Positions 36,115-47,048 of a stretch of 64,000 nucleotides of DNA are shown piece after piece. The stretch comes from Membranipora membranacea. Taxonomy: Eukaryota; Bryozoa; Gymnolaemata; Cheilostomatida; Membraniporidae. The translations under genes were made by a program, and so were the position numbers. Numbering within the stretch: the stretch's first letter is position 1; every line of letters begins with the position of its first letter. The notes beneath the pieces are model-generated. The model worked only from the letters and a program-made list of their open reading frames with translations. It searched no databases and was not told the DNA's origin. The DNA lies in NCBI GenBank assembly GCA_914767715.1, contig OU612070.1, positions 20,324,025 to 20,388,024 of the forward strand. The letters run 5' to 3'.

Positions 36115-37328
36115 AGTAGGGATACAGTGCAGCGTTAGGTTCGTTCTGGTGGAGTAATTTAACAATAAATGATCCATTAATTTAAAACAGTCAGCTGAAG
36201 TTTGGGATACAGTGCAGTTAGAGAAACAAACGGTCCATTGATTTAAAACAAGTAAAATTTTGTTTGATTTAATTTCTAAAAGATCTGTGAATAGATTGTA
36301 GCCCAGCTGCGCAACTCAGCAAAAGAGCTCATTGGTTTATATTCATGAAAGGTTTCTAAAACATTATAGCATGCTCTCTGTGGGGTGAATAAAAAATACC
36401 TCAAAACTCTAGTTCATTGAACTCAAAAAGCTAGCATAGGTTTATGTCAACACAATGGCCAATAGAGATTTGAGTAGATTGCCTAGTAGCTAATCATGAA
36501 AGATTCTCAACTGGGTAAAGACCTTGGGCGCAGTGTATAATAGATGAATATTGTGTTAGGTTTATACCTTACTCACAATAAGGGCGCCTAATGTATATAC
36601 TCACCCAAAGGGCACCTGTTGTATCACCTCACCAAGTTGACACTCTGTACATTGATATGACACTGCTGGCCGATCCACACATTATTTCAGGCTTACATCC
36701 TCCTTTGATAACATATAAAACAGAAACTTTGAAACCTGAATAATATAATCAATATTAACTTAAAAGATAATAGACCGATGGTGCCGCAGAGATTGATCAT
36801 TGTGTGATTGAACATCACAAAACTATTCGATGAGTTAATCGACTTTCTCCCTTAATTGTCCAGACCTGGTCTTCGAAGCTGGTTTAAATAATCAGTGCAT
36901 TTCTGTAGCGTGAAATGAGACGACAATAAACATACATGCAACAAAATCTACCAGCTGCAATATGGATAATAATGCTCCTGACTGCGTTCTCCAAAGCTTG
37001 CAGAACTCTCAAAACTTATTCTTATTTTTGACAAAAACCTCTTACCTTTGACAAAAATCTGTAGCGTTTGACATAAAAATTTTGATTCACAATACCCAAT
37101 TATATACTCAATTACAAAAGATTGACAAGCTTAGTGCAGCTTTGAACAAAGGAAATAAGTTATAATGAGTGAATAGATCAGCTGTTGTATTAGTGCTTAG
37201 CAACAGGTAAACGAAAGAGCAGTCAACGAGCTCAGTGACAAAAAATATCTGAAGCATTAGATGCACTGTAGCTGCACAATTCTTTAGCGCGTAGTTGGAC
37301 TTCAAGATTCCAGAGACAATCTTCAAAA

Positions 37329-39171
37329 ATGGGTTGCGGATCAAGTATAAATGCAGGCTCTATTCAAGTAGCCTCAGCTCCTGCAGCAGGTAAAAAAAAA
37401 ATATATAAAACAGTTCAATTTACTTGAACTCTGTTATCTCTAGATTCTGCTAACATTGTCATTGACAAATAAAAAAGAATAACATTCATGATAAACAATT
37501 TAATAAGTACCATATAACTCTCCAAAAGGCAAAATGTTATCCTTTGATTGTTGCTGTCAATGATATAGACTGTATAATTTATGAATTTTGTGAATTGCAG
37601 ACGGAATGCAGCATATGGGACTACATATAACTGCCATTCGTAGGTTCATGAAAGACCACCCGCGAGTCAAAACCGACCTTCTCACAACGTCTGAGATCAA
37701 TAAGGCATTCGTAAAGCCTGAAACGGAAGGAACGAATGAACCTTACATTAATAAATATATCAGTGAAAAAGATCACAAAACGCGTGTGCCACTCGTATCT
37801 CGGGCCACAGTGTTTGTGTCACATGCGTGGAAGTATAATTTCTATGACGTCGTGGTAAGGGTTATGGAACAATATGCCAGCAAACATCCAGATGCCTATT
37901 TCTGGTTTGATCTATTCACGAACAATCAGAATGAGGTAATCAATAAAGATTTTGACTGGTTCAGCACTACTTTTCGTAGCAGTATAAGAGAAATAGGACA
38001 GGTACTTCTTGTTCTCTCACCATGGAACGATCCGATTCCTATTCGTAGAGCGTGGTGCCTGTTTGAGATTCACAATGCGGTTGAAGAGTCTGAGGTACAG
38101 CTAACAATGAATATCCCTCTCAATGAGGTGGAGGAGCTGAAGGAAGGTGTGATGCATGATTCTGAATGCGTGATTCAAGCCTTATCCGATATCCAGGCAC
38201 AAAAAGCAGACGCGACTTCGAAGTCCGATCTTGAACAAATTTTCAAAGTGATAAGCGAGTCAGATGGCGGGTTTACATATGTAAATCAGCAAGTGAAGGA
38301 AAGGTTGAGAAGCTGGTACATTGACCAACTGAAGCTCCTCATAGACAGAACACCAGATGATCCCACACTTGTGATCAATAGTGCTAATGTAATGATGAGC
38401 TTTGGGCTTTTGAGTGACGCTCTCCTTCACTATCATCAATCTCTCAAAATCCAACTGGACACATTAGGCGAGAATCATCCTGATGTAGCTCACTCCTATA
38501 ATAACATGGCCATCGTGTACAACAGTAAAGGTGACTATGATAACGCTCTTCACTACCACAATATGTCTCTCAAAATCAGACTGGACACATTAGGCGAGAA
38601 TCATCCTGATGTAGCTACCTCCTATATGGGCATGGCCAATGTGTACTACAGTAAAGGTGACTATGATAACGCTCGGAGTCACTACAACAAATCTCTCAAA
38701 ATCAGACTGGACACATTAGGTGAGAATCATCCTGATGTAGCTGCCTCCTATATGGGCATGGCCGTTGTGTACGACAGTAAAGGTGACTATGATAACGCAC
38801 TTCACTACTTTACTATGTCTCTTAAAATCCAACTGGACACATTAGGCGAGAATCATCCTGACTTAGCCTTCTCCTATAATAACATGGGCGCTGTGTACTA
38901 CAGTAAAGGTGACTATGATAGCGCTCTTCACTACCACAATATGTCTCTCAAAATCAGACTGGACACATTAGGCGAGAATCATCCTGATGTAGCTGCCTCC
39001 TATAATAACATGGGTGCTGTGTACGACAGTAAAGGTGACTATGATAAAGCATTGGATTACTACGACAAAGCAATAAAAATCAAACTGGACACATTAGGTG
39101 AGAATCATCCTTCTGTTGCCGATACCCGCCATAATGTCAAGCTGCTCCAAGAGCATATGGAAAATTTGTAA
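37329..39171 (+). CDS. TIR-like domain plus kinesin-light-chain-type TPR protein, copy B
   Basis: Two exons, 37329-37389 and 37601-39171, join in phase to give 543 residues. Exon 1 reads MGCGSS with the same length as in copy A, so the lipidation signal is kept. The TIR-like core (VFVSHAW, FWFDLF, VLLVLSPW, WCLFEI with the candidate catalytic Glu) is almost unchanged. The segments before and after the core differ strongly from A. The TPR array has six units; the degenerate first unit of A has no counterpart. TPR units within B are nearly identical to each other at DNA level, which implies recent homogenisation. The intron is 211 bases against 584 in A. Both genes are intact, so both are probably functional. 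Confidence 0.85.
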
Positions 39172-41526
39172 TAGACATCCTTCAGTGAGTTATCGAATTG
39201 TTTGATTACTGCCACATTTTTCAGTTGTTTTTGTGATTATTTGAATTATTAGGACATGATCAAAATAAACAATGCATCTTTGTTGGAGTTTTGCCGTCCC
39301 GCCCCCTCCCAAGTAATCATATTACCCTTTTATGATCTTATTATTATATCACCTGCGCGTTTTCCTAAAATGTCTTATAAATTACTCAAACTAGATGTGT
39401 TTTTTTTTCAGCCATATTCATATTTTTTGTTTATCATACTGCACTCTAAATATGAAACATTATAAATCATAATAAATTTGGATTTTCTGGTCATATTTTA
39501 CTGCGCCTCAATTTTTGAGCATTATCAGTTCAGTGAAAACCAGTGAAGACCAGCTAGTAACCACCATGGTTATCCCACCCTAAAAGTTCAGGGACGATAT
39601 TTTATCTTTGTAAAGAGACCAATCTAGAGTTAGGACCAGAGTATCGCTGAGATGAGAAATTGATGTCAATAAAACTTATTAAACTATAGACAAGGCCAAA
39701 TAAATAAATAAAAACACCTTTAGGTATGATATGTTGATATTCGGATCGGTCGTTGACATTACCAGTATTGAGGCCTATTAAGGTATAGACCAAGACTATG
39801 ACGCATCAAATACAAAAAACTCTGGTGGATATCAATGCACCCTAAACCTTTATTTTCGCAGATCTTATGTCATGTACATACTGGGTTTTATTGGAAATGA
39901 GGGATTTTTTTAATTCTAAACATTTTGTTCCACAATGTTCCAAGTTTCTATACTAATTGCCCTGCAAGAGATGTTGAAAAACCTTTATATAATACGGTTA
40001 TATATTTTGAATCTTGGTGGTCCTTGCTCTGGTAATGAAAGAATCCTTGCAGCGAGCGGAATGCCTGCGATTCAATGACTGCCTCTCAAAGAGTGTAAAA
40101 ACACTGAGATATATATTAGTGCTGGATTCGAGGCAGGTGCAGTCAAATATGGCTGCCGTTGTGCTGAAGCTAAAGACCAGTTGCATTCTTATCAATAGAA
40201 ATGTGATTTGGATTCAGATATTGTGAGAACCGTGGAATTTTGAGATAAACTACCTGTAGAGGAATGAGAGCATTGTTGAGATGATAATTAATGTCAATGA
40301 AAGTGACTAACAAGGAGAAAAAAAGCCAAGGCGTCCTTATAACCATTTATACGTTATGTTGTGACTTATGAGCACAACACCTTTGTTAATAGACAGGTTG
40401 TGTCATTGTAACCGGCGGCATGGAATGATAAAAGATGCAACAGCTTCCCAGTTTGCAGAACGTATAACATTTTACATGAACTTCATCATTTACGCGTCTA
40501 CTAGTAGAGGCTGTTATTTCTATTGCTGTGAGGGTGCAACTCCGAATCGCGTCGATTTTAAAACTGTCTGAAACCGTAAATATTATAAAATATAATTTAA
40601 GAGCACGGATGGCAGCAAGTGTGAGTTTTCCGCATTTCATCATCACACATTCCGTTTCTTGTTTGATGATATAATGCCACAAACTTACTCATGCTGTTTG
40701 AGCACTTAGACTAATTTAAAGTCATGGAGTACTACATAACCTGCATGAGTTAGATGGTGAGATTTTAAATTATGAGGCTGTTAAGCTATAGCATATTTAA
40801 AATTGGGTAGAACCACAGGACAACACAATGCAATTTTATTGAAGGCGTTCTCCAGATGAGGCAAACACCGAATACAAAACAATTTGGTGGGTGTTATGTA
40901 CATGTACTGTTTTTTAATGAGTGATTTTATACAAATTCTCTTTATTTTCCAAGTTTGACGATGTTCGAAGTATCCTCATTGATGGCCCAATCAATCGCAT
41001 AGTTTGACCAGAGCTATGTGGCATAACTCATTGTCAAACATCCCTTTCTTAGATGAAGGAAAAAAAGTCCAACGGGCAAGGTAAGCTTATTAGATGATTT
41101 AGTCACAATATAGCTCACGTACAATATTGGTATGTATATTTGAACGCAATATGGATATACAAGTATATTTAGATACAATATGGATATGTATATTTATTGC
41201 TGTAAAGTTATAAGATCGACAAAAAAACTAGATCAAAATGTAACGTAAATGCAATTCAGAATAAAATGTTTAAAAGGAAACCTTTACAACGCCGAAAAAT
41301 CTACACCAAAGTTGTAACATCCTCCAGTAAATTGAGTATCTTACACAAACGGGATCAGACAACCATCGCCTAACTGATGTTACCAGCCTGAGATCTTCCA
41401 TCCCACGGCGATTTAGCTCGATAACTTTGAGGGTAATACGATAAACTAAACGCTACTAGCAAATACAGGAGTAACAATAAAATGGGACACATTATTTGAC
41501 TAAGATAATTTGTCGTTGGTCTGTAT

Positions 41527-41630
41527 GCATCAGACTGTAGTCTGAGTTGACAGTCTGAGTTGACAGTCTGAGTTGACAGTCTGAGTTGACAGTCTGAGTT
41601 GACAATCTGAGTTGACAGTCTGAATGAACT
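41527..41630. repeat. 13-base minisatellite at the edge of duplicate B
   Basis: Six to seven units of agtctgagttgac; expanded relative to the copy at 18562-18622. Confidence 0.9.
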
Positions 41631-41807
41631 AATGAATGTTTGAAACTTAAGGTGAAAGACAAGTTAGTCAATACATCTTGTGTCTGAACATATGAGTCCT
41701 TTTTATCAGATAAACAGTCCTTAATAGGTTTTGTGTGTTCTGTAAGTCCTGAGCTGGGGATGATAGAAGGTGAGGAATGTTGAGTGGTCACTTTACAGTT
41801 TCATCAA

Positions 41808-42020
41808 TATTTTACAGTGCAATACCAGGGCGCACAATATGAAAAGCTCAAAAGTAATTATTTCTCCCACTCACACTTGTGACTGACTGGTGTCACTCAC
41901 AGGCAAATGCTTGATTGAGGTAGATGTGAGTGACACCAGTCAGTCACAAGTGTATGCAGGAGAAATAATTACTTTTGAGCTTTTCATCTTGTGCGGCCTG
42001 GTATTGCACTGTAAATATTG
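41808..42020. repeat. near-perfect palindrome: about 93-base arms, about 25-base spacer
   Basis: The left arm (41808-41901) runs from aatattttacagtgcaatac to ctggtgtcactcaca, and the right arm (41925-42020) is its reverse complement with very few mismatches. Transcribed, it would fold into a long hairpin. A second left arm without partner lies at 42226-42347, and a degraded one lies at 42905-43025. It resembles a foldback or MITE-like element that has amplified locally. Confidence 0.85.
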
Positions 42021-42024
42021 CTTA

Positions 42025-43080
42025 AGCCGCGCTCATGAACCTGCAAAGAATGACATATCATCCGTTGTGTCATTAAGTTCTAACCGATTAATCTGAAATT
42101 TGTTACACAGTCACCTCATGACAATCAAATTATGGCTGAAAAATCATGGTTCATTCCGTTTGAGACTTTTTGACAGATAATCCTTATAAGACAGCTTAGG
42201 GGTGGTTGTTTTCGCCGGCTGAAGCAATAATTTACAGTGCAATATCAGGGCGCACAATATGAAAAGCTCAAAAGTAATTATTTCTCCCGCTCACACTTGT
42301 GACTGACTGGTGTCACTCACAGGCAAATGCTTGATTGAGGTAGATTTCAAGATGAATGAATGGGGTGGTTGTTTTCGCACGGCTATATGAACTTGCAAAG
42401 AATGACATATCACCCGTTGTGTCATAAAGTTTTAACCTATCAATCTGAAATTCGCTACACAGTCACCTCATGACAATCACATTATGGCTGCAAAATCATG
42501 GTTCATTCTGTTTGAGACTTTTTGACAGATAATCGTTATAAGACAGCTTGGGGGTGGTTGTTTTCGAGCGGCTTAAGCAATGGGTCAATATGCAAGGTGA
42601 CAGCGTTTAGTGCGATAAATTGTAGTAGAAACTTTTTCAGGACTCACACTAACAACGAATGAAAAGCAGCATATTTCTAGATAGATATGGGGGGGGGGTT
42701 ATTTTTGCGCGGGTCATAGAGCTACGATGAATGCAAATAACCTGTTACTTTCATTATATTGCAATTCATCCATCTGAAAATCAACAAGTAACATCGTTAT
42801 GACATTAATACTGTTGCTATAAAATAACATCAGGTTCCGAAAGCAATTTTTGAACATACAGTTCATATAAGCTAATGTGGGAGATGGTTGTTTTTGCGCG
42901 GAATAAGCAATCATTCACAGTACAATACCAGGGCTCACAATATGGTAAGCTTAAAATTTATCATGTCTTGGTGTCACACTTGTGACTTACAGTAATCACT
43001 CACAGACGAATGCTTGATGAAGGTTGATTCTATGATGAATGAATGGGGTGGTTGTTTTCGCGTGGCTTATGAACCTGCAA
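42025..43080. repeat. decayed tandem array with a recurring ggtggttgttttcgc motif
   Basis: The word ggtggttgttttcgc or a close variant occurs about five times (near 42195, 42358, 42548, 42885, 43045). The segment 42040-42215 is repeated at 42400-42570. Units alternate with copies of the palindrome's left arm. No coding sense found. Confidence 0.75.
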
Positions 43081-43404
43081 TGAAAGTATGTGTGTTCTGT
43101 GATGTGGTAACCACACATCTATTCACTGTTGGCTTAGTGCACCTTTCTTCGCAAACCAGACATCTCTAAATCATAGGAGCTTCAAATAACAACTAGTGTT
43201 TGCGAAAAATAGATCTACAAAGTACCATATGAAAAAGAGGCTTTATACACTCATTCATAATGTCAGTGAGATACCACCACCATCCCATGGTACAGATTGG
43301 GCCATCATAGTGGCAGCCAGAACACCATGGTTTGCTCCAGTTAGATGATCTGACCCATTTAGAATGATGATAAACAGCTGGGCCCTTGAAATGGACAGTC
43401 ATAA

Positions 43405-43600
43405 ATAGGGGAGACAGTTTACAATAGGGGGACAGTTTACAAAGGGGGGACAGTTTACAATAGGGAGGGGACAGTTTACAATAGGGGGGGGGGGGGACAG
43501 TTTACAATAGGCCTGTTTTTATTGAAAAATGTCCCCGGGACAGTTTACAATATTGTAAAGTGTCCCGGGGTTATTTTCGCGCGGGGGACAGTTTACAATA
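43405..43600. repeat. G-rich tandem repeat with an embedded palindrome
   Basis: Units gacagtttacaatagggg, about seven, with G runs of growing length. At 43529-43568 two head-to-head units form a palindrome around ccccgggacagtttacaata. The G runs could form quadruplexes. Confidence 0.85.
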
Positions 43601-45229
43601 CTACACCGTTAAAGCTTAAAAACGCTACAACAAAATGCATAAATGGTTCAACTGTGCATGTTTGTGCTATTTTGCATGTTGTAGCATCGCCAAAGTACAC
43701 CAATGACACATAATATTGGATTTGAAATTCAACGCTTTTGAGTATGAAGCACAAATGACAAGGAATTGACATTTGGTACAAGCGAGTGCTGCTGCTATAG
43801 TCACAGCTGGAGCTCAAAAGAAGTGTGGATACTACAGGCAAGGAGTGGTCCAACTATTCAAAAAAAGAACAAGGCTTTTTGCTCATCTTTGTATGTCATC
43901 ACATATTATCAACAATAAACATCCAGATTTTGAATTTAGACATATTTGGATGTTAGCAGCAGCAACAAGAAGAGAACATAATACAATTTTAGGTAAGCAG
44001 CGGGCAAGATGGATCCCAGTCACTTTGCAGTGATACTGATTGGCGTCATGGGAGACTTAGCCTCACCCCTCCTCATTGAGGGGATAACTATACCAATAGC
44101 TAATCTCAGCTAACTCCATTACGTTATTAGTCAAATCGACCCAGATAATTTATATTGAAAACAACATTTATTATTGTTTACTTTTGATGAAACCAGCTTT
44201 TGTAGACACACAAACATAAAACAGTGCATGCAACCTTCTAAAATCGTGCTTATCCCGTGATAATAGAAGAATGTTGCAGATGAGATGATTATCACTGTCT
44301 GTGAAAAACAGGGATAAATAATTCGGGTAGCCTTAACCATCACACACCAATAGCTTGCATAACCTGAGCTTAGCAAGGGACAGTTTGACCAGAATTAGAT
44401 TTTCAGTGGCTTTTTAAAAGACGGAAAATGAGGACTTCAGAGTAAGGCAGAGTTCAACAGCAGCAAAGATGAGGAGTTGAGGTTGGGTCAGCAGTTGTCC
44501 CTCGTTATAGGATGAGGGGGGAGAGGGACTGAACCGATGAGACCATGAATTTGCAATATTTTATATATGCTACTCATTGGAGCAGATCACACCTTTTGGT
44601 CTTGCAGCCAGGGAAATTAGTTTGGAATCAGAAAGCAAAGATATTCATAGGGGTCTGATGCTGACCTTTGTTAGGGGTCCAAAATTAATAACAAACTGAA
44701 AACAAAATATTATATCATATTATATATTATAAATTATAATGAATACCATTAAAGTAAAGAGAAATAAGAATGTTCCTGGTTTAAATTCGTATACCCAACC
44801 TAAAACTACTGATTGTAGGAAATATTTTATCTGTTTTATCTGAAATTGATGTAATTGTTATACAAAACATTCCTGGCAAAAGTCTAGCTAACTCAAATAT
44901 ATACTCATCTAGTTATGTACTGCTACTGCCTGAAGAGGACTGCCAAAACACAGCTAGACCCAAAGTCAGCCACTATAATGTTTGCTGCCTACCATTCATG
45001 ATAATGCCAAATCTCCACCATAATGAGTTATCGAGACCAATAAAGTTTAACACTTTATATTTCTATATCGCTACTATAGTATTGAATAATATATTATCCT
45101 GTCCATAAAATAATTTTGTGTCCATGAATTTGACTGATACGTTTTTTTTCCTTTTTCTTGTAAACAGGGGCTGACCACTTGATGAACAACATTGTTTTAT
45201 TTGCACATTGCCTTCAATATGCTTTGTGG

Positions 45230-45475
45230 GTTAAAAAAATGTGGGTTAAAATCGCAAGTGATGTCTCCGTCCGAGGACTGAGAAATATCAGTGCCTTAAG
45301 GGTGCGGCCGCCGTATTCGGCGCCAAGTTGCTCTCAGTTTGCAGGCAGGTCGGAGCACACCTGGGGCGTCATATGATCCCAGTAGTAAGTAGACCGCAGC
45401 GGGATTAGAAGCCAGGACCTCCAACGCTTGCGCGTTAGAGGGCAGGCACTCTAACCAACTGAGCTACCTCCTACT
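45230..45475 (-). mobile_element. tRNA-derived SINE-like element
   Basis: On the minus strand the head reads as a tRNA with an A box (TAGCTCAGTTGGTTAGAGTGC) and a weak B box about 40 bases later, followed by a body with gtgctccgacctgcctgca. A related fragment of the body lies at 61659-61725. The tRNA arms are poorly paired, arguing for a SINE and not a working tRNA gene. Confidence 0.6.
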
Positions 45476-47048
45476 ACTTGGTCAGTGAATAAAGTTGATA
45501 AATAAATAATAAAACATTGTTCTATATTTTTATATCTAGGCCTATATTCAATTACTCAATATGTATATTGAGTTTCAATCCGAAACAATCTTAGCTGCTT
45601 ATTCTTCCTGATACTGGATTTCATTGTGAGTGATTTGGAATATATGTTCCAATATATAGGCTAGTCATTTAACTTCAATTGTGTTAGGAATAAAGATTTT
45701 TTGATGCTTTTTTATCTTTCAGCATATAGTTAGAATATTTAGTCTTTTGGAAAAACTCAACCCCATTAAAACCATCAATTCTATTTCAGAGCTATTTTAA
45801 GCCTGTTTTGATAAGTTCATCAAGACAAGATATAAATAACACAGGCTAGTGAATTCTTCAACAGGCTTTATGTAGTGTATCATTATGTTATGATCCTCAT
45901 TTCTTATATGCTGTAGAGAAGTAAATGCAGACTAGACTTTAGATCAGCTAGTTTGGGGTGATTAAATGTAATCAAGCATTAGATTTCAGCTTGCTGTCGC
46001 GGGAGTCTATAAAGAAGGTGGGTAAATGTCAGCTAATTTAAAATCTAGAAAATGGTTAATATCTCCTCTTGTGTAAACTTTACTCCTCTTGGGAGAATAT
46101 GTATGTCACCTCAAAAATTTCTCACAGCCCTTCAAATTTCACATCTAAATAAAAATTTGGATTTTAGGTAAAGGAAAACATCTAGAAGATGTGCAATAAA
46201 CTAAGCATGAGTCAGTCAAATGTAATTTTTCTGATTTCCTTATCTTCATCTTGCTTGAAATCTGTTTTTTGTCCTTTTTTCTCGATGTCTGATTTTGAAA
46301 AACATTCTCGATGAATGGAAGTTACGCCAATAAAAGTTAAAAAAATAAAAGAGGATAAAAATTAAATAAAAGAAAACAGATACATAGGTGGGTGGATGGG
46401 GAGGTGAGTAATCTAGATCAAGGTACCAACTCGGACAAGTCTAACAACTTAACACATAATTACTAACAGTGTTGATTGATTGTCACAACTGACTTCACAA
46501 TACTGTCTATAGGCCTACTCAGAAGTGGATAAAAATTTCAGTTGATAGGGGTGCAAAATAACTTCTTTTTTTCTCAACGCAAGCCTCACCTTTCAAATTT
46601 TCAAATCAAATGCTGCATTATCAAATCAATCAATAATCTCAATGAAATCAGTAAATGAATATCTGTCCAAAAAGCCGACTTGAATATTTTGAAATTGAGT
46701 ACTTAGAAAGACAGCACCAGAGTCGGGGAGAACTTTAAGTAGTTCAACACCTCTCCTTCTGCTTTACGTTTGTCAACTTTCTCTGATCAATAAGCCTTGT
46801 GCAGGTCAATCATTAAAAATCTGATAAAAATGTAATTTGAATCTATGTCTGACAAAAAAAGTGTAAATTCAATGTCTGACACGACAATTGTCTAATAGTT
46901 GTTGACAGTAAGGACAGCAAACAAGTCATTATATAGGAGAGCCAGCTCATATATGAATGTGAATCTTCTTTCAAGAGGGTTTTAAAAACTTATTGTCGAT
47001 CAGAAGTCATAACAGCTCATTGCCCAGTAGAGGCAAGAAAAATTCGCT

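Larger units (their letters stand above)
36245..41630. repeat. segmental duplication, copy B (about 5.4 kb)
   Basis: Direct repeat of 11333-18625 without its three extra segments. The upstream flank, the 3' flank and a conserved segment around 39968-41137 are close to identical with A. Carries TIR-TPR gene B and ends in the enlarged 13-base minisatellite. Confidence 0.9.
43081..47048. other. no gene recognised, apart from a SINE-like element
   Basis: A plus-strand 86-codon ORF at 43773-44033 has a transposase-like flavour but no match I can name and no clear splice context. AT-rich runs occur near 44710-44750. Otherwise nothing seen except the SINE-like element at 45230-45475. Confidence 0.4.

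Noticed and set aside
43773-44033. 86-codon ORF as a transposase fragment
   Set aside because: No catalytic motif or family match that I can name; kept only as a remark.
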